From contig JANBPK010001788.1 in assembly GCA_027579435.1 (NCBI GenBank), forward strand, positions 1 to 10,718: 10,718 nt of DNA. Reading direction: 5' to 3'. The first letter of the stretch is position 1. Each line of letters begins with the position of its first letter. This stretch comes from Candolleomyces eurysporus. Its lineage: Eukaryota > Basidiomycota > Agaricomycetes > Agaricales > Psathyrellaceae. The notes beneath the pieces were generated by a model that was given only the letters and a program-made list of their open reading frames with translations, did not search any database and was not told the origin of the DNA. A program made the position numbers and the translations under genes. Shown piece by piece: positions 1-8,349 of the stretch.

Positions 1-35
1 TCTCTAAACTCATTAGTTCCTAAGATTCCGCGCAG

Positions 36-1878
36 ATGTTATCCTCAAGGTTGCCGGCATCCTGACCGTCAAGGGTGGAACTGGCGCCATCGTCGAATAC
101 TTCGGCCCTGGTGTCGAGTCTCTCTCTTGCACTGGTATGGCTACCATTTGCAACATGGGTGCCGAGATTGGTGCCACCACTTCCCTCTTCCCTTACAACC
201 CTCGCATGGCCGACTACTTGAAGGCTACTAAGCGTGGCGATATTGCCGCCTACGCTAACCGCTTCCAACACAATCTTCAAGCCGATAAGGGTGCTGAATA
301 CGACCAAGTCATTGAGATTGCAAGTCTTGATCACTCGTCTTTTGATAGTTTGTTGCTCATCTCTGTTCATAGAACCTCTCCGAGTTGGAGCCCCACCTCA
401 ACGGTCCCTTCACCCCCGATCTTGCAACCCCCATCTCCAAGGTGGCTGAAGAGGCCAAGAAGAACGACTGGCCTGAGGATGTCCGAGTCGGTCTCATTGG
501 TTCGTGCACCAACTCGTCGTACGAAGACATGACCCGCTCTGCCTCCATCGTCAAGCAAGCCAAGGCGCATGGCCTCGACTTCAAGAGCAAGTTCACCGTT
601 ACCCCCGGATCCGAGCAAGTTCGTGCCACTATTGCTCGTGACGGTCAGATTGAGGACTTCGAGGGTGCCGGTGCCATCGTTCTTGCCAACGCGTGCGGTC
701 CTTGCATTGGTCAATGGGATAGGCAAGATGTCAAGAAGGGCGAGAAGAACACTAGTGCGTTATACCTCTACTGTTATCTAGTTTCGCTTGCTGACTTGTG
801 ATTCAGTCGTCACTTCTTACAACCGTAACTTCACCGGTCGTAACGATGCTAACCCTGCCACCCATGCCTTCGTCGCATCCCCTGATATCACCACCGCTTT
901 GGCGTTCGCTGGAAAGCTCAGCTTCAACCCTTTGACTGACACGCTCATCGGTGCTGATGGCAAGCCCTTCAAGTTCGAGGCTCCTTCCGGCTACGAACTC
1001 CCACCTCGTGGCTATGACCCTGGCGAGAACACCTTCCAACCTCCCCCTGAAGACCGTGCCAGCGTCAACGTTGCTGTTGACCCCAAGAGCGATCGTCTCC
1101 AGCTCCTCCAGCCCTTCCAAGTCTGGACTGGCGCACCCACCGACCTCCCTATCCTCATCAAGGCTAAGGGCAAGTGCACAACCGATCACATATCTGCTGG
1201 TGGCCCATGGTTGAAGTACCGTGGACATCTCGAAAACATCTCTCGTGAGCGATTTACCTTGAATGATGTCATGCTTAGTGGCTCACCCTTTTATAGAGAA
1301 CTGCTTGATCGGCGCCATCAACATCGAGAACAACGAGGCCAACAAGGTCAAGAACCAGGTTACCGGCGAGTATGGCGGAGTTCCTCAAACCGCTGCCTAC
1401 TACCGTGACCGTGGTATTAAGTGGGTCGTCATCGGTGACCACAACTACGGTGAAGGTTCTTCCCGTGAGCACGCTGCCCTCGAGCCCCGATTCCTTGGTG
1501 GTCTCGCCATCATCACCCGCTCCTTCGCTCGTATCCACGAGACCAACTTGAAGAAGCAGGGTATGCTTGCTCTCACCTTCGTTGACCCTGCCGACTACGA
1601 CAAGGTCCAGCCCAACGACAAGGTCGACATTGTTGGCTTGGACACCTTTGCTCCTGGCAAGAACTTGACCCTCGTCGCCAAGCATGAGGATGGCACCAAG
1701 GACGTACGTACCTTCAGTCGCNTTTTTTTTTGTTGGGTATTCGAGACTGACTTTGTTGTATCTACAGGAAATCCCCTTGGCCCACACCTTCAACGAAGGT
1801 CAGATCGAATGGTTCAAGGCCGGCTCTGCCCTCAACTTGATGGCCGCCAAGGCAAAGGCAAAGGCTGCATCTGCATGA
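36..1878 (+). CDS. ACO1: Mitochondrial-type aconitate hydratase, 5'-partial, five exons in window
   Basis: Aconitase isomerises citrate to isocitrate through cis-aconitate in the mitochondrial TCA cycle, using a [4Fe-4S] cluster. Exons read 36-319, 373-754, 807-1244, 1297-1703 and 1768-1878, in frame across every junction, giving about 539 residues of a protein usually near 780; the N-terminal third lies upstream of the window. Positions 1-35 are the 3' end of an intron. The three cluster cysteines are present: GSCTNSS (Cys codon 505-507) and [10 protein letters not shown] (694-696 and 703-705). GSSREHAA at 1455 onward carries the Ser-Ser-Arg equivalent to pig Ser642, Ser643 and Arg644. KCTTDHIS and [13 protein letters not shown] are intact, and the C-terminus ends in an Ala/Lys-rich tail. 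Introns are 53, 52, 52 and 64 bp; the first is GC-AG. An N at 1722 lies in the last intron beside a T run and does not affect coding. The gene looks fully functional. The motifs make the family certain; the symbol follows yeast usage. Confidence 0.97.
320..372 (+). other. GC-AG intron in aconitase
   Basis: The reading frame of the upstream exon ends with GAG ATT at 319, and conserved aconitase sequence ([12 protein letters not shown]) resumes with AAC at 373 after TTCATAG. The only donor that joins these in frame is GCAAGT at 320-325. The nearby GT at 324 would leave a 4-base frameshift. GCAAGT is the usual consensus of the minor GC-AG class spliced by the U2 spliceosome. The intron is 53 bp, phase 0. 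The equivalent position in the decayed copy is where recognisable homology begins. Confidence 0.85.
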
Positions 1879-2494
1879 ACGGTCTCCGTATCGGTGACTA
1901 GACCTACAGGGTCGTCGTCGTCGTCGTCGTCGATGATGCAATGACGCTCTGTCGCCTGAGTTGGGTGACTCGGGTCATCTTATCGGCAGGCCAAAAGGAT
2001 CGCGTATGACTCGCCATGTGTATCATTTTGTGTATATCTCCTCTGCACTCGTTTCTACCTCTACCTCTCTACCTCTCTCTCTGCTACTTCCGTAGTGGCC
2101 GCACGTTGGGATCATCGTTTCAACCTGCGGTGGGCTTGTTTGGCATTGCATCGTCTCTTCTTCTAACCCTCGCCTTTTGTCTCTCGCTGTCTCACTCTCC
2201 CTCTGTCTCTGGCATTTCTTAATTTTTCTTTGCTTTGTTTACGACCCCTGGAGGAATGCTGGCTTGCCTATGTAGAGGCGCCTGGCTCTCCTGCATGTGA
2301 ACGTTCCATTCTTCTAGCCTCCAGTTTCTTGTTCCGTGTAATGCGTCTCGCGTACGTACAATGAAATGGATATCGGTTTGGAACTACTTATGGTCATTGA
2401 ACCCTTTCTTTCGTTTGACGCAACTCGAACGGCGTAAAGGCGCAGTCAAGACTTGCCACTAATCGGANTTTTCTTAGCTCTCTTTTGCTTTTTC
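1879..2494 (+). other. Aconitase 3' UTR and downstream flank, duplicated copy 1
   Basis: This stretch follows the aconitase stop codon and has no supported protein gene. It aligns almost end to end with 9807 to about 10440. The part from about 1946 to 2055 is especially alike between copies: by eye roughly seven substitutions plus three small gaps. Both copies carry CGCCTGAGTTGGGTG and, further on, GTAGTGGCCGCACGT. The rest of the flank is T/C-rich and more diverged. The transcript end cannot be fixed; fungal poly(A) signals are too loose. An N stands at 2468 next to a T run. Confidence 0.7.
1911..1932 (+). repeat. (GTC)7 trinucleotide microsatellite in aconitase 3' UTR
   Basis: Seven perfect GTC units plus one G lie about 30 bp after the aconitase stop codon. 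The matching place in copy 2 (about 9831-9853) is an imperfect, interrupted GTCGTTGCCGTTGTTGTC. The pure array therefore either expanded in copy 1 or decayed in copy 2. A length polymorphism is likely here. Confidence 0.9.
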
Positions 2495-2738
2495 TTCAGC
2501 CGCGCGGCGTTGATCTCGTTGGGTCGAATTCGGGACGCCTCGATGTGGCTCAGAGAATGAGGTGAGCGTCTATCTCTCTGATCCCCGCCCCTCGTTCTGA
2601 TTCAATGTAATACCAGATATAATCGCCTTGTGCCAGGGAATGAACTTCATTATCAAACAGAATTAGGGTCTTGCCAGGTAAGTCTTCCGAGATCGTGGTT
2701 CGATCTTGACCTGACGCTAACTGTGCGTGATTGTACAG
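2495..2738 (+). other. Two intron-like elements of a possible downstream transcript, copy 1
   Basis: After the aconitase flank come two elements with complete splice signals. The first is 2562-2636: GTGAGC donor, CTGAT branch-like site, TGCCAG acceptor, 75 bp. The second is 2678-2738: GTAAGT donor, GCTAAC branch, GTACAG acceptor, 61 bp. Between them is a 41-base exon-like piece, 2637-2677, whose ATG-started frame stops at once (TAG). Both elements have counterparts at 10548-10621 and 10661-10716 with the signals kept. I recognise no protein. It could be a spliced 5' UTR of the next gene, a non-coding RNA, or the remnant of a gene cut by the duplication. Splicing itself is inferred. Confidence 0.45.
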
Positions 2739-3279
2739 TGTAGCTACTGCTCAGCAGGTGTGAGGCTATCAACCTCTTCACAAATCACATTGAATTTCGA
2801 AATACGAAATGACGTCGAAACTTGATGCAGAAGGAATGTTCATTGGCATACACGTNGGGGGACGCCTGGGTCGGAAAGGTGTCCGAATATTAAGACTAGG
2901 CTAGAGCCCAAATGACTGCTGTGCTCAGGCTGTGTGCTTGAGGACAACAGCCGAACCATGTTCGTCGTACCCCTCCGTTCCCATTCCCGTATCAAGGTCT
3001 CACCAAGCTTGACCCCCTGAGCTCCGACGTGCTGAAGTAATAGAGCCTCAATCGTATGTGACCGGTTACATTGCATCTGCAACGACTGACGACGATATGG
3101 TTGGTATGCATAGCGTTTTACTGGATCCTGGGCGTCTATCGGACATCACAGCCCCTTCTTGATTGACCGCTTGCACACGGATGCCGCGTGCCTAACCCGT
3201 GTCAATAGTTCGTCTGTAAAGGTCCACAGCTTGCTTCCTCCCCTCATCCCCCCGCTTGTTCCCCTTCATCCACCACACA
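2739..3279. other. Intergenic stretch, no gene recognised
   Basis: No convincing coding sequence was found. An 80-residue minus-strand frame covers 2840-3082 but crosses an ambiguous base (N at 2856), lacks any recognisable domain and has no clear splice partners. A minimal upstream ORF (ATG at 3181, four codons) lies about 100 bp before the NACHT-TPR start and would matter only if transcription starts upstream of it. The last 50 bp are pyrimidine-rich and are described separately. Confidence 0.5.
3231..3279 (+). promoter_or_regulatory. CT-rich core promoter / leader of the NACHT-TPR gene
   Basis: A run made almost only of C and T lies directly before the start codon at 3280. CT-rich blocks close to the transcription start are common in fungal promoters that lack a TATA box, and no TATA box is seen here. 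The start has A at -3 (CACAATG), a good fungal initiation context. The exact transcription start is not known. Confidence 0.45.
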
Positions 3280-6200
3280 ATGCTTCGTCTTATGGCCCGT
3301 CTCTCCACGCTCGTCAACCACTTGGTTGGCAAATTCGGAAACACGGGTTCTGGGCCTCTTTCACCTTACAATCCCTCGACATCATCTATCCCACTTCCCC
3401 CCGCGAACAAACCCACAGCGACAAGTGCTCAAGCTTCTACCCCTCAGATGGCAATGCAGTCCTCGGTGGACGAACGCCAACAAGTCGAACTCTTGCACCC
3501 TAGCCCAAACGCTACCTGCCTCGCACCCACCTCCACCCTGATTACTCGAGACCCCTCTTCCCGGTCATTAATTCACCCCGCTGCGAGCGGCAGCGAGGTC
3601 ACGGCATCGCACAATCCTCAGGACCAATTGCTATCTTCCCATTCCCAGGCACCTTTCTCGGCGGGGCCACAGCCGATATCCTTCTTCGAGGGTGCACAGA
3701 ATGTTCGGATGAGGGACGTCATAAACGTATTCAACGAACTTGGGACGCAGCAGAATACTCTCGAGATTCGTAGGTGAACAGTTGAAATGGACATATCGAC
3801 GGACTCACTGACAGGGTAACCGATCCAGAACGAGGACGGCTGGCTGCACTTCCAAAGCACCCAGACATGAGTGGGAAGCGGTTCGAGTACATCCCTGACA
3901 GTCGAAAGCCAGACGTTGACAAGTTATGCGACCTGGAATCAAATTCGGCCATCCTCGTCTTCTGCATCCATGGGCCAGCTGGTATTGGGAAATCCACTCT
4001 CGCCGACCATCTCTCAGACAAGTTTCGCTCAGCTGGTCGTTTGGCTGCCATCGTTTTCATGAGCGCCATTGGGGCAGAGGCCTCGGGGCCCGTGACGATC
4101 GTCAAGATGATAGCTCACGAGATCGGATGGTTTCACCCTCGAGCAATCCCGAAGATTGTGGAGGCGATGGAGCAATGTCACGGAACCTCGCTAGAAGAAC
4201 ACCTCAAGAAATACATCTTCGAACCCTTGCGGTCACTCGGCCACCCGCAACCCCTCATCATCATCATGGACGCTATGGACGAATGGCGGGATCATCCAAC
4301 ATTCACCAAGGCGCTCGCTCTCCTCAACTCGGAAAGCTCTGTCGTCAAATTCATCCTAACGGATCGTTTGAACCCATGCGCTTCCCGCTTACCTGGCATC
4401 GACAGTGTCTCGATTTATACGTATGCCCTCGGCCCAATTTCGGATGAGGTTATCAAGGCGTATTTTCAGAAACAACTGGAGATGGTCCCGTGGGTGGATG
4501 GGCGGAAAGCTAGCCCTCTGGATGTCGAGAAGCTCACGGAGCTTTCAGGCGGACTTCCGGTATGGGCAACGACTGTGATTTCGGTGCTTTCGCACTCGTT
4601 CAGCGATTCTCCACCCCACGAAATCCTCGCAGAAATAGTCGGAAATCGGCGGCAAGTTGGTGGTAGTGATGGGCTCGGCGACTTGTATCGCAATGCGCTC
4701 GAGCGCCTTTTCCCGTCGTCTGATGCCCGGAAGTGTTTTCGGCGGCATATGGGGGCGACTACTATCCTCCAGGAACCACTTTCTCTCGAAGACTTTTCCA
4801 CGCTTACAGGAATCCCGTCCCATCTCATAAACAAGATTCAATTCCCTCTCTCCGCTCTCCAGACACGATCCCCTCCCCCCGGCTCAGAAAAGATGATCCA
4901 TCCAGCAACGACACTCTTCCATCTATCATTCCTCGAGTATATCCGGGCACCAACGACAGACACCTCCTTCACCATCTCCACTTTCGACTCCCACTCTGCG
5001 ATAGGCTTGACTTGTCTCAAGCAACTTACCATCCTGCTGCGTTCTTCCTTGCACAACGACTACCCCCTTCGTCCGCTCCAGCATTACACTGTGAAGTACT
5101 GGCCACACCATGTAGTCAACGGGACCCCACGCTCGAACAACGAATGGTTACAGACGGAACATTGTTCGACGCTGCAAATGATCCCTAACACCCACGGACG
5201 ATGGGCAACATTGCTTCTCAAAGACTTACAGGCCGGGGAGGTTGACTCAACACTGGAGGATGTTCGAGGGGAGGACGGGATGGCATTGGCTCTGAGGAAG
5301 GTGGCATGTCGGCTGGGCGAAACTGGCGGAGATCATTGGGGATTCGAGGTGGCTTGTTTAGAGGTTGCTGTAAGGATCGAGGGTGGTGATGCAGAGGGTT
5401 GGTCAGAGCTCGGGTGGTGCTATTATGCAAGGGGTGACCGGACAGGTAACCTCCAGATGTATGAGGAGGCTGTGGTGGTCTTTCGACATGCATTACATCT
5501 TCGACCAGACCCACACCCCAGCCGTGGAGAAACACTCAGCAACATTGCTACCGCACTCGGGTTATGTTACCGACAGAACGGAGATAGCGACATCCTCAAT
5601 GAAGCCATTTCATGTTCCCGCATGGCGCTCACACTCAGTCCGACGCCCCACCCAGATCGTGACAGGTATCTAACCAATCTCGCCGGTGCTCTCACGGAAT
5701 TTTATCATCACAATGGCGGCCTCGAAGCATTGAATGAGGTCATTTCACTGGAACGTGAAGCTCTTGAACTCTGCCCTGTACCCCATCCAGATCACTCCAA
5801 GTCACTCAACAACCTTGCCGGTAGTCTCCAATCTCTTTATCAGCACAATGGGGACATTGACGCACTGAACGAGGCCATTTCACTGCTTCGTGATGCACTT
5901 GCACTCTGCCCTGTACCCCACCCAGATCGCTCGTCGGCGCTCGACAACCTTGCCAGTGTTCTTCAATATCTTTATAACTGTAATCAGGACATTGATGGAT
6001 TGAATGAGGCCATTTCCCTGCATCGTGAAGCACTCGCACTCCGCCCTGCACCCCACCCAGATCGCTCCTCGTCACTCAACAACCTTGCCAATACTCTTGA
6101 TGATCTTCATGGGTGCAATGGTGACATCAGGGCATTGAACGAGGCCATTTCACTCCATCGCGAAGCGCTTGGGCTGCGCCCTGCACCCCACACAAATCGC

Positions 6201-6581
6201 TCCCACTCGCTCTACAATCTTGCTCGCTGTCTCCATGCTCTTTATCAGCACAACAAAGATATTGGGACCCTGAAGGAGTGCATTTCACTGGGTCGTGAGG
6301 GGCTGGCACTTCGTCCTGCACCCCACCCACTTCGACATAAAACTCTCGATATTCTTGCTGATGCGTATCTATCTCAGTTTGAGCAGGATGGAGCTGTGGA
6401 AGTCCTCAATGAGGCAATCTCATTGCGTCGGGAATTGCTGCTCCTCTGCCCTACTGGACACAGATACCGGGCATACTGTGTCGAATCCCTTGTGCAGCTT
6501 CTCGAAAAGCGGTGGGAAGTCACTGGAGAGGACCGATATTGTAAAGAAATCGAAGATCTGAAGGCGGAATTGGCTGCATGA
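3280..6581 (+). CDS. NACHT-TPR (NLR-like STAND) protein, two exons
   Basis: Exons 3280-3773 and 3815-6581 join in frame (AG|G, Arg165) to give 1086 residues. Residues 1-19 form a basic amphipathic stretch. Residues 20-131 are Ser/Thr/Pro-rich with no known effector domain. Residues 135-155 (FFEGAQN...FNELG) resemble the short segment often seen before NACHT in Agaricomycete proteins. The NACHT ATPase has Walker A GPAGIGKST at 218-226, Walker B LIIIMDAMDE at 312-321 and a sensor-like KFILTDR ending at 349. A helical linker follows (GGLPVWATTV, LYRNALERLFP, HLSFLEYI). Eight TPR units of 45 residues fill 709-1068, then a short tail. Such proteins are thought to switch by nucleotide-driven oligomerisation after ligand binding by the repeats, in non-self recognition or cell death; the function here is inferred. 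Many relatives carry a C-terminal CHAT domain and this one does not. The start is the first in-frame ATG; an extra 5' exon cannot be excluded. Confidence 0.9.
3774..3814 (+). other. Short intron in NACHT-TPR gene
   Basis: The upstream frame would stop at TGA 3775-3777, whereas the long downstream frame is open well upstream of its first ATG at 3867 and encodes typical pre-NACHT sequence (LPKHPDMSGKRFEY). A GT-AG intron from GTGAAC to ACTGACAG removes the stop and joins Arg165 to Val166. At 41 bp it is shorter than the aconitase introns and its branch site is poorly defined (CTGAC would sit right at the acceptor). RNA reads would settle it. Confidence 0.75.
5445..6524 (+). repeat. Eight tandem 135-bp TPR-encoding units
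   Basis: Units begin at 5445, 5580, 5715, 5850, 5985, 6120, 6255 and 6390 with an exact 135-bp period and no indels between them. The consensus core is ALNEAISLHREALALRPAPH followed by PDRSSSLNNLA. Units 3 to 6 are very alike at the DNA level, for example GAGGCCATTTCACT and CACCCAGATCGCTC recur. Unit 1 is the most diverged and unit 8 acts as a cap. Such homogeneity suggests recent unit duplication or conversion between units, hence possible copy-number variation among strains. Confidence 0.92.
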
Positions 6582-6592
6582 GCCGCATCCGA

Positions 6593-6617
6593 GTTGGAAG
6601 GAAAGCTGGCTTCCAAC
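6593..6617 (+). other. Stem-loop in NACHT-TPR 3' UTR
   Basis: GTTGGAAG (6593-6600) and CTTCCAAC (6610-6617) are perfect inverted repeats with a 9-base loop, starting 11 bp after the stop codon. It could be a 3' UTR RNA hairpin affecting stability or termination, or chance. It is not a bacterial-type terminator. Confidence 0.4.
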
Positions 6618-7924
6618 GCAGACTTATTTGTTTTGTTCGAGGCAGCATCTGCCTCAGAGTAGTGGTAGAAGGGTGTTCTTGGACAGTCTATGCATGCACA
6701 GAATCATATCATTGTCGACGTATTTACGTGGTCCTATTGATCGTAATCGACGTGGATTGCAGAATGGATAGCCCGGTCCCATACACGCCCATGAGTAACC
6801 TAAACTGTTATCGAACGCAACTTCAATCTCTTGATCTCTTACTCCACCTCAACGGCCAGGTAGCGATCAGGGTGCGTCAAAATGAGCTGCCGGGTAATGA
6901 GAAGATGAAGGATTGCTCTCTGTTATCCGGAGTGAGTCAAAATGATCAGAAGGATAAACACATGAACAGCCGTGGTTTCTCAGAACAGGTCCTTCCAAGT
7001 CAACAAATACTATTCCATTATGTACCCACATGCAACTCGGAGTCGCGGTAGAGGTAAATGACCCCTGGCCAAAGGATTGGCGTGTCCTCCTACAAAATTT
7101 ATGGGGTTCATTGAGGAGATGCTAGACGAAGGCATAGTATCGTACCCACACTGCATACCTCGATGAACACACTGACATCTCGATCTCGATCTCGGAAGAC
7201 CCAGGCAACCGCTGCTTGAGCAAAGATTCAGGTGAAAGAGCGAGTGAAGACTGTTGACTCCATACCTCGGCCCTTCATCCCTTCCGGGTCCTGACACTCG
7301 AATTCCGTCCCATTTTCCCTGGACCACCGCTACTTCTACTCGTGTAGTAAACGGTGCTTCGACGAACGTCTCTCTCCATCCCGTAAATCCACACATAGCC
7401 TACAACTCGGTGATCAATATTAATCACCCGTGCAACCTCCAGATTCGCCGAGATGAGTAACGCTTCCGTCGGTACATCTTCGTCATCTGGTGTGATGGAG
7501 GATGGCAAGACTGGCCCGAGTTGGCAATGTGCGTAAGGCAACATCAAACGAGAGTGATAAGGAACGACGAGTGCGCTCCGAGCCCGGACGTTCAGCCCAA
7601 CCCGGGCCACCGCAGCACAAAAAGCAACATTGATATTGCAGGTTTAGTCTTGGCTACGTCTGAGGGTTGGCTAAATAGACGGGGAGGGCGAGAGTGCGGT
7701 GCAACGGAGGGTCGTGAAAAATGGGTGACGAGGAAAACGGATTCCTCTCCCATCGATGACGAACGAGTGAGCATGTGCGCATGCAGCACGCATGCCAGGG
7801 ATGGGGACGTGAGAGGCGGAGGGTAAAGCGTTTAATCTAAGATATCTGGGAGGACGGCCGCTGATTATCGTCTTGCCCGATTGTGATGGAATACGGGAGG
7901 CTGGAGCTGAAATTTAGAAGAGAT

Positions 7925-8012
7925 CTGCAAAGAAAAAAGGTCAGAGATAAAGATTGAATAGAAGAGATAGTTTTAATAACCGTTAGCGGTACCAGATCCA
8001 CATACAACTCAC
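7925..8012 (-). other. Candidate intron of an unrecognised minus-strand transcript
   Basis: Read on the minus strand, the segment starts with GTGAGT, has CTGAC followed by a T-rich tract, and ends CTTTGCAG: a near-ideal fungal intron of 88 bp. Upstream on the minus strand an ATG at about 8057 opens a short frame (MVSIGSWSNLYLS). With the GCAG acceptor this frame stops after a few codons; with an alternative TTTCAG acceptor 14 bases further it stays open for about 75 more codons, but the product resembles nothing I know. It may be a spliced non-coding RNA or a small gene. Transcription is not shown. Confidence 0.35.
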
Positions 8013-8273
8013 CGGACAGGTAGAGATTGCTCCAAGAACCGATAGAAACCATCCCAGGTATACAGTGCACAAATTCCAGCCCAACTGTCCGATTACGAGC
8101 GTGCGGGAGTCGGTTGGCTGATGAGTCTTGGGGGCGAGGACGGCGCTCGATTAGGTGCTGCGAAGAAACTCGAGACGCGAGTTCGGAGCGCAAAGGGGGG
8201 CAGGTCACGCATATCAGCCTGATATCGATTCTCGTTTGGCAAGATCAGTTCGACTGGCAAGCTGCTCCGTCTT

Positions 8274-8309
8274 TGTTTGGCGCCCGCCGCCAAGCGGTGT
8301 TGCCAAACA
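8274..8309. other. Nested inverted repeat upstream of the pseudogene
   Basis: TGTTTGGC (8274-8281) pairs perfectly with GCCAAACA (8302-8309). Inside, CCGC (8287-8290) pairs with GCGG (8294-8297) around a CAA loop. A further GTTTGGCAAG copy lies at 8234-8243. The structure sits about 40 bp before the point where homology with the intact aconitase begins, so it may mark a rearrangement junction; it could also be chance. Confidence 0.4.
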
Positions 8310-8349
8310 TCCGGCCTCAAGTCCGACCTCTCCAGGCTCCAATCAACCG

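Larger units (their letters stand above)
320..2738 (+). repeat. Segmental duplication, copy 1 (intact aconitase side)
   Basis: This is the left copy of a direct repeat whose right copy is 8350-10716. It holds the last four aconitase exons, their introns, the 3' UTR and about 860 bp of flank. Order and orientation are the same in both copies and homology is continuous except for small indels. Homology begins at or near the GC-AG intron. It is visible up to the second intron-like element; beyond 2738 the comparison ends because copy 2 reaches the window end. Copy 1 keeps every reading frame and splice site, so it is taken as the functional copy. Confidence 0.9.
6582..8349. other. Intergenic region without recognised gene
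   Basis: About 1.77 kb between the NACHT-TPR stop codon and the aconitase pseudogene. Open frames up to 157 residues exist on both strands (for example 6578-7051 plus, 7010-7396 and 7275-7610 minus), but none shows a recognisable domain, good start context or splice chain, and no CHAT-like continuation of the NACHT-TPR protein was seen. No terminal repeats, target-site duplications or transposase motifs were found. The region does hold a well-formed minus-strand intron candidate (7925-8012) and a nested hairpin (8274-8309), given separately. Confidence 0.5.

Noticed and set aside
2840..3082. 80-residue minus-strand protein
   Set aside because: It includes an ambiguous base, shows no recognisable domain and has no supporting splice or start context.
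6868..6945. Repeated GTCAAAATGA words as a short tandem repeat or regulatory array
   Set aside because: Only two copies exist, with no shared flanks, which is compatible with chance.
6578..7051. 157-residue plus-strand frame after the NACHT-TPR gene, as a missing effector domain
   Set aside because: Composition is irregular, no CHAT or other motif is visible, and it overlaps the NACHT-TPR stop codon in another frame.
7010..7610. Minus-strand frames of 111-128 residues as a gene
   Set aside because: They overlap each other in different frames, show no family resemblance and no clear intron chain joins them.
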